This document shows positions 25,948 to 34,637 of a DNA stretch of 64,000 bases, piece after piece. Both the position numbers and the translations under genes were made by a program. The notes under the pieces are model-generated. The model had not been told where the DNA came from. It saw nothing but the letters and a program-made list of their open reading frames with translations, and did not search any database. Numbering within the stretch: the stretch's first letter is position 1; every line of letters starts with the position of its first letter. The stretch is from a bacterium UBP15_UBA6099 (lineage in GTDB: Bacteria > UBP15 > UBA6099): the NCBI GenBank assembly GCA_002435745.1, contig DIWT01000021.1:47563-111562 (forward strand), in the 5' to 3' direction.

Positions 25948-26024
25948 ATGTATCCTCCCAAATAGTTAATGGGAACTTTAATTTGATTTTTCGTATAGTA
26001 TTGTTTTTTAGGGTTAAAACGCGG

Positions 26025-27974
26025 TTAATCTGATGGAGTTGAAGCTCCCGGAGGAAGCAGGCAGGATGGGGGAGAGGGCGCGCGAAGCGGCGATTTCATC
26101 TTGAACTCCGGCTTGCCGTCTCCCTTCTTTGTCACTTTGATTCCGGCTTTCAGCATATCAACGATTGTTTTGACGCCCGGTATCCGGCCTATAAGGGTTT
26201 TGCTTCTCAAATTATCGCCGACAACGAACAGATCGATGTCTGCGCTCATTGGCTTTTCTCCGAAAAAAGCAGAACTTCCGGACAGGGCGACTTCGAGCCA
26301 TTCGCCCGCGCATCTCACGTTTTCCGCCTTTATCCGGTCTTTCTCAAGAACGATGTCCCCCTCGAAAATGTCGAACGAAAAGTCGCGGGCGATGTTGAGT
26401 CGTCTCATTATTGCATTATTGTTCGTCAGCGCGGCCGGGATTCCGCTTATCGAGACGTTCTTCGCGGAGACGTGTCCTTTGCCTTCAAGCTTGTGGAAAA
26501 CCGGAGAGTCGGCTTCGAAAACATAATCTCCGGCTTCCGTCATCTTGATTTTATCCTCGTTTTCCATCACGTAGTTATTTCCGTAGTCGCAGTCCAGAGA
26601 GAACTCTCCGTTTGCCGAGCCGGAGACCTCCAACGCGGAGTAGTTCAACTGTCGGATTAGGTCCGCGAGATTCGGCGAATCAACCTTGAAACGGAAGTTG
26701 AACAATGACCGGGCGACCTTGTCTTCGACGGGATCGTGCCGCATTTCTATTCGCCCGTCGGCAAAAAGCCTCAGTTGTCCGGATATTGCCGCGCATTCTT
26801 TAAATGTCAGTGTTCCTTTTCTCAACTCAAGCATGAGCTTCGCTTCCGGTATGGGAGCAAGCGGAAAATCTTTCATCGAGCCTTCGCCTATTTCCGCGAA
26901 ATCGATTACAGCGTCTTTGATATGAAGTTTTATATCTCCGTTGAACTCATAGAACTTATTCAGGTCGCCTTCGAGGAGGATGTCCGCGTCGAGCCAGCCT
27001 GATTTAATGAAGGGTTTCATCGCCAGCATCTTCAGTATGGACTGGCTGGCTTTTCCTCTTCCGCCGCCGCGCAGAATCATTTCCGAAATATCTGTGACGA
27101 CGTCCGTCACTAGGCTTCCTTCCAGCGCGTACTCGCCGATGCGGCCCTGCATCTTTTCCAGCGTCAGGCTTGTCCCTTTGAATCTCAACGGGGAATGGAA
27201 GTCGTGTATCATTTCGTCCCGCATGAAAAGGCCGGGAGAACTGATGTTGCCGACCAGTTCGATGTCGTTTATCGAGCCGAACATCGCGGCTTCGACGCTT
27301 ATCGGGCCGTGGAGGTGCTTGGGAACTTTAAGAGCGGAGAGGTCTTCGAGCCGCAGGTTCCGCACGATAACCCGGCCCTCGCTCATGGGGCCTTTGCGCG
27401 GATAGTGAATGTCCAAGCTTCCGGCCCCCACCATGCATGACATGCGTCGCACTTTCATCTTGTTTCCGTGCGATGTGAACTCTCCGTTGAGGTCCTCAAT
27501 ATAAGTTTTCTTTCCGTTCGCTCCCTCAATTGTTACCGACCCTCTGTATATCCTGACGATGTTCAATCCCCAAAGGTGCATGAAGAAGTTGCTTACTACC
27601 CATTTCATCGCGGTCAAAGGAAACAGGAACCACACTTCGCCCTGTTGCGGCATCTGCTTGATTTTAATCCGAGGCCTGTGCAGCGCTATCGGGTTCAGGG
27701 AAGGCCGCCGCAGCATAAGCATCCGCCAGAACTGCACTTTTATGTGCATCTCGTCCGCTTCAAGCGAGCCGCCGCCCCCAAGCTTTATCTGCACGTTTTT
27801 CATTTTCATCCCTATTATCGGGATGCCGCTTATGTCCTCGAATTTGATTGGAAGCGGGATGTACCGGTTGAACAAAAACAGGATGATTTTCTTAATCGGG
27901 CGGAAAGGCGCGAAAGGGATGAACAACACTGCCAGCAGCGCTAGTATCACTATCACAGACGGGTCTATAGGCAA
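26025..27974 (-). CDS. AsmA-like membrane-anchored protein
   Basis: About 649 residues from a TTG at 27974, chosen because GGAGGAG lies 7 nt upstream on the minus strand; the frame extends to 28049 without a better start. One N-terminal membrane span (about residues 6-26) is followed by a long region of repeated beta-strand segments with hydrophobic/polar alternation, e.g. 'GSVTIEGANGKKTYIEDLNG' and 'GRIEMRHDP'. The C-terminal part contains 'IARDFSFDIFEGDIVLEKDRI', the pattern of the AsmA C-terminal domain. AsmA/TamB/YhdP relatives form periplasmic grooves that carry lipids between membranes in diderms. Specific function here is not known. The last 15 residues are Pro/Ser-rich. Confidence 0.7.
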   Translation of the reverse strand: MPIDPSVIVILALLAVLFIPFAPFRPIKKIILFLFNRYIPLPIKFEDISGIPIIGMKMKNVQIKLGGGGSLEADEMHIKVQFWRMLMLRRPSLNPIALHRPRIKIKQMPQQGEVWFLFPLTAMKWVVSNFFMHLWGLNIVRIYRGSVTIEGANGKKTYIEDLNGEFTSHGNKMKVRRMSCMVGAGSLDIHYPRKGPMSEGRVIVRNLRLEDLSALKVPKHLHGPISVEAAMFGSINDIELVGNISSPGLFMRDEMIHDFHSPLRFKGTSLTLEKMQGRIGEYALEGSLVTDVVTDISEMILRGGGRGKASQSILKMLAMKPFIKSGWLDADILLEGDLNKFYEFNGDIKLHIKDAVIDFAEIGEGSMKDFPLAPIPEAKLMLELRKGTLTFKECAAISGQLRLFADGRIEMRHDPVEDKVARSLFNFRFKVDSPNLADLIRQLNYSALEVSGSANGEFSLDCDYGNNYVMENEDKIKMTEAGDYVFEADSPVFHKLEGKGHVSAKNVSISGIPAALTNNNAIMRRLNIARDFSFDIFEGDIVLEKDRIKAENVRCAGEWLEVALSGSSAFFGEKPMSADIDLFVVGDNLRSKTLIGRIPGVKTIVDMLKAGIKVTKKGDGKPEFKMKSPLRAPSPPSCLLPPGASTPSD

Positions 27975-28116
27975 AAGTCGGCTCCTCCGAATCCATGCCG
28001 TGGCAAAGCCATATATTTCGTATGATTTTAGCCGACAACGCGCCGGCAATGCAAACCCGGAAACAAACCTGCGACGCGGCCTGCGTCGCCGCCCGAAGTT
28101 TTTTATCGTAACACTA

Positions 28117-28143
28117 TTGTCAAATACGTATTACTGCTATAAT
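28117..28143 (+). promoter_or_regulatory. Putative promoter of the cbiM operon
   Basis: TTGTCA (28117-28122) and a perfect TATAAT (28138-28143) are separated by 15 bp, slightly short. The predicted start near 28150 leaves a leader of only about 25 nt. No cobalamin riboswitch elements were seen between 27975 and 28174. Confidence 0.5.
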
Positions 28144-28174
28144 AATGGCATCAGCTTTGATTGTCGGAGGAGTC

Positions 28175-28825
28175 ATGCACATACCTGACGGATTCGTTTC
28201 AACCGAACTGAGCGTCGCCGCATTCGCGATTTCAGGCGCGGTTGCGGCGGTGGCTCTAAAAAAAGCCGGGAAAGACCTCGGCGAGAAACAGGTTCCTCTT
28301 CTCGGAGTCACCGCGGCGTTCGTGTTCGCGGCGCAGATGATAAACTTTCCCGTGTTGGGAGGCACGAGCGGGCATTTCATGGGCGCGGTTCTCGCATCCG
28401 TAATGCTAGGCCCTTTAAACGCTTTCATCGTCATGCTTCTCGTTCTTTCCATACAATGCTTAGGCTTCGCGGACGGCGGTCTGACAGCGCTGGGTCTGAA
28501 TGTCTTTAATATGGGCGTCGTCGGCGGAATAATCGGTTATTACATGTTCAGGGGCATATTGGCCGTGTCCGGAAAAAGCAAAAACGGATACGCGTTCGCC
28601 GTGGGAGCCGCTTCGTGGTTGTCGATAGTGCTGGCTTCGTCCGTATGCGCTTTTGAGATCGCGCTATCCGGAACCGCCCCGCTCAAGGTTGTGCTGCCTT
28701 CTATGGCAGGCGTCCACGCGCTGATAGGCGTCGGCGAGGCTGTGATCACGGTGTCCGTTGTTTCATTGGTGGCCGGCGTTCGCCCAGACATGCTTCATAA
28801 GCAGATGTCTGAGGCAAGGGCTTAG
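28175..28825 (+). CDS. cbiM: Cobalt ECF transporter S component CbiM
   Basis: 216 residues, about six membrane spans. The start is fixed at 28175 because the mature N-terminus 'MHIPDGF' is the metal-binding signature of CbiM/NikM proteins: the terminal amine and His2 bind the ion. GGAGG lies just upstream. 'MINFPVLGGTSGHFMGA' supplies further conserved His residues. CbiM captures Co2+ (or Ni2+) for the CbiQ/CbiO motor. First gene of cbiM-PDGLE-cbiQ-cbiO. Confidence 0.9.
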   Translation: MHIPDGFVSTELSVAAFAISGAVAAVALKKAGKDLGEKQVPLLGVTAAFVFAAQMINFPVLGGTSGHFMGAVLASVMLGPLNAFIVMLLVLSIQCLGFADGGLTALGLNVFNMGVVGGIIGYYMFRGILAVSGKSKNGYAFAVGAASWLSIVLASSVCAFEIALSGTAPLKVVLPSMAGVHALIGVGEAVITVSVVSLVAGVRPDMLHKQMSEARA

Positions 28826-28885
28826 ATATGGTTTCCAATTGCGGGAGGCGGGCCGATTTTTCACAGCCGCCTTACATTGAGCATA

Positions 28886-29209
28886 ATGGATGAAAATATG
28901 GAAAAATACGGAATTGTCACAATAGGTCTTATGGTCGCGTTGGCTATAGCGATATTCGCATCGCCTTTCGCTTCGTCTTTCCCCGACGGGCTTGAATGGG
29001 TGGCGGAAAAGGTCGGTTTTCTGCATCTTTCCGAAGAATACGCCGCATGGACTAAATCGCCTGTTCCCGACTATGAGATGCCCGGCGTAGGGAATCCGGC
29101 CGTTGCGACGGCGCTGGCCGGATTGGCCGGGACGCTCGCGGTCTTTCTCGCGGGATTCGGGTTGGCGAAGCTGATGAAATCCGACAAGTCCGGCGGATCC
29201 GCCGCATGA
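28886..29209 (+). CDS. PDGLE-domain (CbiN-like) ECF transporter subunit
   Basis: About 107 residues; ATG at 28886 or 28898, neither with a strong SD. Two membrane spans flank an extracytoplasmic loop containing 'SFPDGLEWVAEKVGF', the PDGLE motif that names the domain. In cobalt ECF systems this protein takes the place of CbiN and assists metal loading of CbiM. It lies between cbiM and cbiQ. Confidence 0.85.
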   Translation: MDENMEKYGIVTIGLMVALAIAIFASPFASSFPDGLEWVAEKVGFLHLSEEYAAWTKSPVPDYEMPGVGNPAVATALAGLAGTLAVFLAGFGLAKLMKSDKSGGSAA

Positions 29210-29222
29210 CAGGGTTCTCTTC

Positions 29223-30008
29223 TTGAGCGGACATACGGACGACGCACATTCAGGCCATATCCAATCGGAGCGGCATGCGGTTCCCCGCTCTCTAAACGCC
29301 AGAGCTAAAATATTCATTTTCTTTTCCACTGTCATCATAGGAGTTTCCACGCCCGTAACGTCGCCGCTCGCTTTTGCCGCATACTTTGCGGCGGTAGCTC
29401 TCATGTCGGTCGCCCTGAGAGCGCCTCTCTCGGTTTTTCTTAAAAGGATTATCGTCATTTTGCCGTTCGTGTTGTTTATAGCGGCGTCTGCTCCTTTTGC
29501 CGCGCGCGAGGCCGGAGAGTCGGCGCGACCCTTTTTCGGCGGCGCTCTTCTTGTTACCGATAGAGGCATCGAAGCATTCGCCAATGCCGCGCTAAAAGGC
29601 GCCCTTGGCGTTTTCGCCTTGACGGCTCTTTCTCTATCGACTCCTTTTCACGAGATGCTTGCGGGATTGAGATGGTTTAAGGTTCCAGCCATCCTCGTAA
29701 GCCTTGCGGCGTTCTCTTACAGATATATGTTCGTTCTTTTGGATGAGGCGTCTAGGATGAAGAGGGCGAGGGATTCGCGGGGCTGGCGCGGACGCTGGAT
29801 TTGGCAGTCCGGCGTTGTCGGAAATATGATAGGCTCTCTCTTGTTGCGCAGTTTCGAACGCTCGGAGCGCGTCTACGCCGCCATGCTTTCGCGTGGATAC
29901 GATGGCAGCCTGCCGATGGCGGAACTTCCCGCTCCGCGCGCGTTCGATTTCGCCGTGTCAGTTTTCTTTTTTTCTGTGATAATATCCGCGAGGTTGTTTC
30001 TCACATGA
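29223..30008 (+). CDS. cbiQ: ECF transporter T component CbiQ
   Basis: 261 residues, TTG start. A His-rich N-terminus is followed by about five membrane spans and cytosolic coupling helices with 'MKRARDSRG' and 'ERVYAAMLSRGYDG', the Ala-Arg-Gly type motifs that contact the ATPase. CbiQ links CbiM to CbiO. The stop overlaps the cbiO start as ATGA. Confidence 0.88.
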   Translation: MSGHTDDAHSGHIQSERHAVPRSLNARAKIFIFFSTVIIGVSTPVTSPLAFAAYFAAVALMSVALRAPLSVFLKRIIVILPFVLFIAASAPFAAREAGESARPFFGGALLVTDRGIEAFANAALKGALGVFALTALSLSTPFHEMLAGLRWFKVPAILVSLAAFSYRYMFVLLDEASRMKRARDSRGWRGRWIWQSGVVGNMIGSLLLRSFERSERVYAAMLSRGYDGSLPMAELPAPRAFDFAVSVFFFSVIISARLFLT

Positions 30009-30715
30009 GCCATTATTCCGCGATTGAAATATCGAATCTTGATTACAAATACCCCGACGGCACACAGGCTTTACAGGGAGTTTCCCTCAAAGTCGCCGAA
30101 AACGAAACCGTCGGCCTCCTCGGCCACAACGGAGCGGGCAAATCCACTTTGATTCTTCACCTTAACGGAATAATCATCGGCGGAGACGTTCGAGTATTCG
30201 GAACCCCGGTGACGAAAAAATCCATTCGTCAGGTTCGCCAGCGGGTCGGCCTGATTTTTCAGAATCCCGACGACCAGCTTTTCTGCCCGACAGTTTTCGA
30301 CGATGTCGCGTTCGGAGCCAGACAACTGGGCCTCTCCGAAAAGGAAGTCATCGAAAGAGTGCGCCACAGCGTGTCAGAAGTCGGCCTCGACGAATCGATA
30401 TTGAAGAAAAACGTGTTTCATCTAAGTTTCGGACAGAAAAAACTTGTGTCCATTGCTACCGTAACCGCGATGGACGCCAGAGTCCTCGTGTTTGACGAGC
30501 CGACGGCCGGATTAGACCCTAAAGCCAGAAAAAAAATCATCAACCTTTTGCGGTCGTTGGGCCGCACGCAGATAATCGCCTCCCATGACCTCGATATGCT
30601 GGCGCAGCTTTGCGATAGAGTCGTTCTCTTGAGCGGCGGCTCCGTAGCGGCTGAAGGAAAAACGGACGACATTCTGAACGACATCCCCCTGCTAGAGAAA
30701 AGCGGCGTTCTGTGA
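30005..30715 (+). CDS. cbiO: ECF transporter ATPase CbiO
   Basis: About 236 residues from the ATG at 30005. Walker A 'GHNGAGKS' near residue 40, Q-loop 'FQNPDDQLF' near 83, ABC signature 'LSFGQKK' near 140 and Walker B 'VLVFDEPTAGLD' near 160. It powers cobalt uptake through CbiQ/CbiM. The signature Gly-Gly is Gly-Gln, as often in CbiO. Last gene of the operon; it faces the minus-strand ndh-like gene. Confidence 0.92.
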   Translation: MSHYSAIEISNLDYKYPDGTQALQGVSLKVAENETVGLLGHNGAGKSTLILHLNGIIIGGDVRVFGTPVTKKSIRQVRQRVGLIFQNPDDQLFCPTVFDDVAFGARQLGLSEKEVIERVRHSVSEVGLDESILKKNVFHLSFGQKKLVSIATVTAMDARVLVFDEPTAGLDPKARKKIINLLRSLGRTQIIASHDLDMLAQLCDRVVLLSGGSVAAEGKTDDILNDIPLLEKSGVL

Positions 30716-30874
30716 TTCTGTTTTTTCTTCAAGCTATCATTATTAAGCTGAGCAAATACAAATCCCTCGTTTATGGACGTTCTGTGAATCCCAATTCAAT
30801 TGTCTGTTGATGTTGGTGAGACACGGTCGCGCTCGTCAAACAGTTCAATCGCCCGAACGGTAACAATTTGAGCG

Positions 30875-32029
30875 TTATTTTGAAACCAAATCCTTCATTA
30901 GGATTCGGGTATTCATCGCGGTTCCGAAAAGCGTGGATAGATATTTCAGATCATTGGCTTTTTTCGCCGCGGCGCAGGCCGGACCGTAAAACGCGACTCC
31001 AGAAACGACTCCGACAGCGTCGAAATCGCCCAAAGAAATGAGTTCTCCCTTAGGTTTGTATCTGGCGGCGCGGGCGCGAAGCCCGGTTGCGGACCGGATG
31101 ATGTTTTTCGCGGCGATATCAGCGTGGTATATAGCCCTTTGAGCGGTCAGAGAGTTGGCGTTCGGCAGGGGACTTGAAACCAGCGCGGAATCCCCGGCCC
31201 CGAACACATTTTCATGTTCGCGGCAAATGAGAGTCGGATCGACGGCGATGCCGCCGGATGCCGTCGTTCCTATGCCGGTTCGTTTAATGCCGCCGCACCA
31301 CACTGTAAGATCGCAGTCTATGTGTTTCCCTTCCTCAAGCCATACGCGACCCGGAGACAGTTTTGAAATTGTCGTTCCGGTCAGCGCTTTAATATTTTCT
31401 CGTTTGAAAAATGCTGAAATATAATCCCGCTGGGCGTCTCCGCATTGTGAAGCGGCGATAATCCTGTCCTGTTTTTCTATTATCGCGATATCGCATTTCT
31501 TTGGCCCGTAACGCTGTCTGAGTTGCGCCGCGAATTCGACTCCTAGAAGCCCCGCGCCGCAAACAGCGACTCGTTTCATAGATGCGGCACGCTTGTTCAT
31601 TCCCAAAGACTTGATTCTCAATCCGCATCTCCTAGCCGCTTCATAGCTTAAGATGTTTTCAGAGTTTTCAGCCGCGCCGGGAATAGCGAAGTAATTCGGC
31701 TCCGCGCCTGTCGCCAAGACAAGTCGGTCCCAATCATAACCTGACCCATTCGCAAAGATTCTTCTGTTATTGAAATCCACTTCCTCCACAGCGGCATTGA
31801 TGAAATCGGCGCGCGCAAAATCAGCGAGAGTTCTTATCGGAATTCTGATCAGCATGTCTCGTTCAGGTTCGACGGCGATTTGGTGAAGTCGGGTTTTAAC
31901 CACGTGGAATTCCGAAGGGTCCAATATGACTGCGTTGAAAGAGCGTCGGGCGTCGAGAGCGGCAAGCTTTGCTGCTATGCCGGCGCCGGCGTATCCGCCG
32001 CCTGCGATAAAGACGGTTCTTGTCGCCAA
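30875..32029 (-). CDS. NDH-2-like FAD-dependent pyridine nucleotide oxidoreductase
   Basis: About 384 residues from the TTG at 32029, which has AGGAGG 7 nt upstream; the frame continues to 32176 inside aroB but lacks a start there. The FAD-binding 'VFIAGGGYAGAG' is at residues 6-17, the NAD(P)H-binding 'RVAVCGAGLLGVEFA' near 160, and the late FAD motif 'NVFGAGDSAL' near 283. These match the type II NADH dehydrogenase/sulfide-quinone reductase group. No CxxC redox pair is apparent, and the C-terminal membrane-binding part is short, so the electron acceptor is uncertain. It follows aroB by 26 bp. Confidence 0.8.
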   Translation of the reverse strand: MATRTVFIAGGGYAGAGIAAKLAALDARRSFNAVILDPSEFHVVKTRLHQIAVEPERDMLIRIPIRTLADFARADFINAAVEEVDFNNRRIFANGSGYDWDRLVLATGAEPNYFAIPGAAENSENILSYEAARRCGLRIKSLGMNKRAASMKRVAVCGAGLLGVEFAAQLRQRYGPKKCDIAIIEKQDRIIAASQCGDAQRDYISAFFKRENIKALTGTTISKLSPGRVWLEEGKHIDCDLTVWCGGIKRTGIGTTASGGIAVDPTLICREHENVFGAGDSALVSSPLPNANSLTAQRAIYHADIAAKNIIRSATGLRARAARYKPKGELISLGDFDAVGVVSGVAFYGPACAAAKKANDLKYLSTLFGTAMNTRILMKDLVSK

Positions 32030-32055
32030 AGCGCATCCTCCTGTTTCGCGAGCCG

Positions 32056-33159
32056 CTACGACCGCGCCATTCTGGATCGAAGCACGCTCAGAATGTCTTT
32101 CTCGTCCACGTCGTCCGCCACGACCGCGCGGCCTATGCTTTCTAGGAGAACCAGCCTGAGTTTTCCGCCGCGGCATTTTTTGTCTCTGAACATGTAATCC
32201 AGCAGATGTCGCGGCTGGGCGTTTTCAATCGTCACTGGAAGTTTAGCGGCCGATATAAGGCGTTCGACGCGCGCGGCGTCTTCCTGTGAGATCATGCCGA
32301 TTCGAGCCGACAGATCGGAGGCGCAGGCCATTCCGACCGCCACCGCTTCGCCATGATTGTAATCTTTGTATCCGCAAACCGCTTCCAGCGCATGAGCGAA
32401 AGTGTGCCCAAAATTAAGGATTGCCCTGATATCTTTTGTGTCTCGTTCGTCTTTGCCGACCACCTTGGCTTTTAGACGGCAGCAGCATTCTATCGCTCGC
32501 GAAAGAAGAGCTTCGTCTCCGGAATTAAATTCCTCTATGTTCTTTTCCATGAATTTCACGAACGGCTCGTCCATAATGAAGCCGTATTTGATCACCTCTG
32601 CCGTTCCCGTTCTGAACTCCCGCGCCGGTAGGGTGGAAAGGGTGTCAGTGTCGACCAGCACCGCGCGCGGCTGATGAAAAGCTCCCACAAGGTTTTTCCC
32701 GAAAGGCAAGTCAACTCCTGTTTTTCCGCCTACGCTTGAGTCAACGCATGCAAGAAGAGTAGTTGGGCATTGGATGACAGGGGTCCCGCGCCGGTAGGTA
32801 GCTGCCGCGAATCCTGCGATATCTCCCACCACGCCTCCCCCTAGCGCAACCACCACAGTGTCCGCAGTCCCGCTCGTCTGCGCGAAACGCGACACTACCT
32901 TTAAATATGTGTTAAGGTTCTTGTGTTTTTCTCCTGCCGCGATTATTTCGGTTTCGGTTTTTATTCGAGCGGCTTCAAGTCGTTTTACCAAATTATTCAG
33001 ATGAAGCGGGGCAACCTTTTTATCTGTGACTACAAAAGCCAATGGTTTTTTTGAAACATCGTAAACTCTTTCTGCGATTTTATTTAACATTCCCGGGCCG
33101 ATTTCAATAAAGTATCCGTCGCTCCCGCTGAATTTAACTTTGACTGTTTTCTCTATCAT
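32056..33159 (-). CDS. aroB: 3-dehydroquinate synthase
   Basis: 367 residues. AroB converts DAHP to 3-dehydroquinate, the second step of the shikimate pathway, using NAD and a divalent metal. Conserved blocks: 'ALGGGVVGDIAGFAAATYRRG' near 104, 'TTLLACVDSSVGGKTGVD' near 128, 'EVIKYGF' near 187 with the metal-binding Glu, and 'LNFGHTFAHALE' near 247 with metal-binding His. AGGAGAG precedes the ATG on the minus strand. No other shikimate gene is adjacent; the ndh-like gene follows. Confidence 0.95.
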   Translation of the reverse strand: MIEKTVKVKFSGSDGYFIEIGPGMLNKIAERVYDVSKKPLAFVVTDKKVAPLHLNNLVKRLEAARIKTETEIIAAGEKHKNLNTYLKVVSRFAQTSGTADTVVVALGGGVVGDIAGFAAATYRRGTPVIQCPTTLLACVDSSVGGKTGVDLPFGKNLVGAFHQPRAVLVDTDTLSTLPAREFRTGTAEVIKYGFIMDEPFVKFMEKNIEEFNSGDEALLSRAIECCCRLKAKVVGKDERDTKDIRAILNFGHTFAHALEAVCGYKDYNHGEAVAVGMACASDLSARIGMISQEDAARVERLISAAKLPVTIENAQPRHLLDYMFRDKKCRGGKLRLVLLESIGRAVVADDVDEKDILSVLRSRMARS

Positions 33160-33192
33160 CTTAACTCTCCTAAGAACTTCTTCATTATTCAG

Positions 33193-33221
33193 ATACTAAT
33201 ATATATCTATTTCCTATTCAA
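33193..33221 (-). promoter_or_regulatory. Putative promoter of aroB
   Basis: On the minus strand TTGAAT (plus 33216-33221), 17 bp, TAGTAT (plus 33193-33198). The predicted start near 33186 is about 27 nt before the aroB ATG. Confidence 0.4.
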
Positions 33222-33581
33222 ATGGAAATTATAAATTGGTTCTAGGACAACAAAATGCGTGTAAATCCTTACACGCGCGCTAGCGTTTTGGGTAATCCAA
33301 TACACCATCATTCGTTTATATATTATATTTGTTTTGTGAATGCTAATTTTACAACAGTTTTTTTTAGGCGCAAAGAGATAAATCGTTAAAAAATATGAGC
33401 ACATAAAAAAGGTGGATATGAATGGATATAATATCATTTCCGACTGGGTTGGCTTGACGCATAAGAAAGTACAAAACAAACAAAGCAGACACATTTAGAT
33501 GTGGCATAATGACTGATTGTGAGTTTATGTGGGCTATGCGATGTTATTGTTTGTTATGGCGTATTGGGCATTAAAAGAATC
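33222..33581. other. AT-rich gap between divergent aroB and the pilin array
   Basis: No gene supported. A perfect 8-bp inverted repeat GCGTGTAA-ATCC-TTACACGC lies at 33257-33276; read on the minus strand it is followed by ATTTTG, a weak terminator-like tail upstream of aroB. Long T and A tracts occur around 33340-33400. A 95-codon minus-strand ORF (33207-33494) has no SD and unusual composition and was discounted. Confidence 0.6.
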
Positions 33582-33598
33582 TGGAAATAAATTTGCTA
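33582..33598 (+). promoter_or_regulatory. Sigma-54-like promoter upstream of the pilin array
   Basis: TGGAAA, five bases, TTGCT (33582-33597) keeps the invariant GG-N10-GC spacing (GG 33583-33584, GC 33595-33596) of -24/-12 promoters; the usual CAC after TGG is AAA. The start would fall near 33608, 31 nt before the first pilin ATG. An overlapping TATAAA (33597-33602) is an alternative sigma-70 -10, but it lacks a good -35. Several type IV pilin genes in other bacteria are sigma-54 dependent. Confidence 0.4.
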
Positions 33599-33638
33599 TA
33601 AATTACCCTGTTGTACATAATACGCAAAGAGGTGGGCG

Positions 33639-34079
33639 ATGAGATCAAAAGGGTTCACGGTAATTGAAACACTGCTGATAGTGGTTTTGATCAGCATATT
33701 AGCGGCGATATTGATTCCAAGATTCACGATAGGCTCAAAGCAGGCCAAGATACAATCCTGCGAAATGAATAGATCAATAATAAACACAATGACAGAAACG
33801 TTTTATTTTATTGAAGGAACATGGCCGAATCTCGACCTAGACGTGTTCAGGCATGCCGCTGAAAACGGCGCGTTTGACAGCGTGTGGGTGGATTCATCAA
33901 ACACCGAATTCGATCCGGCGGTTCCTGCAGAGAAAGCGGCGTTATCGAACTTGGCCGGCAAATATTTTCCGGATGGAATACCGACATGCCCGGTGGATGA
34001 GACCTCATATGTACTTGCTCCTTCGCCAATATTTCGAGTGTCGGGGCACAGAGAAGGTTCTGGCACACACGAACTCTGA
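33639..34079 (+). CDS. Type IV pilin-like protein 1
   Basis: 146 residues. Class III signal: leader MRSKG, cleavage before Phe, then 'FTVIETLLIVVLISILAAILIPRF' where Glu at mature position 5 and the hydrophobic helix fit N-terminally processed and methylated pilins. The head has two cysteines, in 'QSCEMNRS' and 'IPTCPVDETSY', probably a disulfide. The C-terminus 'FRVSGHREGSGTH' recurs in the neighbours. SD AGAGGTGGG precedes the ATG. Major pilin, minor pilin and pseudopilin cannot be separated from sequence alone. First of four similar tandem genes. Confidence 0.88.
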   Translation: MRSKGFTVIETLLIVVLISILAAILIPRFTIGSKQAKIQSCEMNRSIINTMTETFYFIEGTWPNLDLDVFRHAAENGAFDSVWVDSSNTEFDPAVPAEKAALSNLAGKYFPDGIPTCPVDETSYVLAPSPIFRVSGHREGSGTHEL

Positions 34080-34118
34080 TCTAAATAGATCATAATATTG
34101 GCTACTTCGGAGATATAA

Positions 34119-34592
34119 ATGCGAATAAGCGGCTTTCGGGGATTCACAATACTAGAAGTTTTAATAGTTGTTGTACTAATAAGCATTCTTGCTGCGATAG
34201 TTATACCGAGGTTCATGGTTTCGACGAAGCAGGCGAAAGTGCAGGCGTGTGAAATGCAAAGGGCCATAATCAACAAGCAAATAGAGAACTTCTACTTCAT
34301 GGAAGCAACATGGCCGAATCTTGATCTCGACGTTTTTAGACATGCCGCAGAAAGCGGATGGAGCATGACGTCAGAATGGGTGGATTCTACAGGATTGAAA
34401 TATTACTCTAATGACGCTAATCATAGGTTGACCCTGAGGAATCTGGCGTCAAGATATTTTCCTGATGGGATACCGACCTGCCCGATAGATGAGACATCAT
34501 ATGTCATGATGCCTTCGCCGTGGTACAGGGTATCGGGGCACAGGGAAGGCGAAGGGACGCATATTTGGGCGGAGTATGACAGAAAACCGTAA
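34119..34592 (+). CDS. Type IV pilin-like protein 2
   Basis: 157 residues. Leader MRISGFRG is followed by Phe-Thr-Ile-Leu-Glu and a hydrophobic helix ending in 'IVIPRF'. The cysteine pair lies in 'QACEMQRA' and 'IPTCPIDETSY'. It shares 'TWPNLDLDVFRHAAE' with pilin 1, so these two form one subgroup. It differs by a slightly longer head loop and a C-terminal extension 'WAEYDRKP'. SD CGGAGA, 5 nt before ATG. Confidence 0.88.
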   Translation: MRISGFRGFTILEVLIVVVLISILAAIVIPRFMVSTKQAKVQACEMQRAIINKQIENFYFMEATWPNLDLDVFRHAAESGWSMTSEWVDSTGLKYYSNDANHRLTLRNLASRYFPDGIPTCPIDETSYVMMPSPWYRVSGHREGEGTHIWAEYDRKP

Positions 34593-34637
34593 AGAAGTTA
34601 GTATTGAATATATAAATTTGGGCAAGGGGGCAAGGGA

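Larger units (their letters stand above)
25402..26024. other. Hairpin-rich gap between convergent ftsK and the AsmA-like gene
   Basis: No certain gene. The gap holds a weak inverted repeat GGTCTTA/TAAGGCC near 25415-25430, an intrinsic terminator at 25602-25628, a long GGGG/CCCC inverted repeat at 25821-25857 followed by TCGCC-GAA-GGCGA, and a perfect 11-bp inverted repeat at 25919-25947. A minus-strand ORF beginning at 25946 has a good SD and is listed separately with low confidence. Confidence 0.7.

Noticed and set aside
27975..28174. Cobalamin riboswitch before cbiM
   Set aside because: No recognisable B12 box, and the predicted leader is only about 25 nt.
29801..30004. Upstream extension of cbiO inside cbiQ
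   Set aside because: Arg-rich translation of cbiQ in another frame; the ATG at 30005 gives the normal ABC ATPase N-terminus.
33207..33494. 95-codon minus-strand ORF upstream of aroB
   Set aside because: No SD, Cys/Phe/Ile-rich translation of AT-rich DNA, and overlaps the likely aroB promoter.
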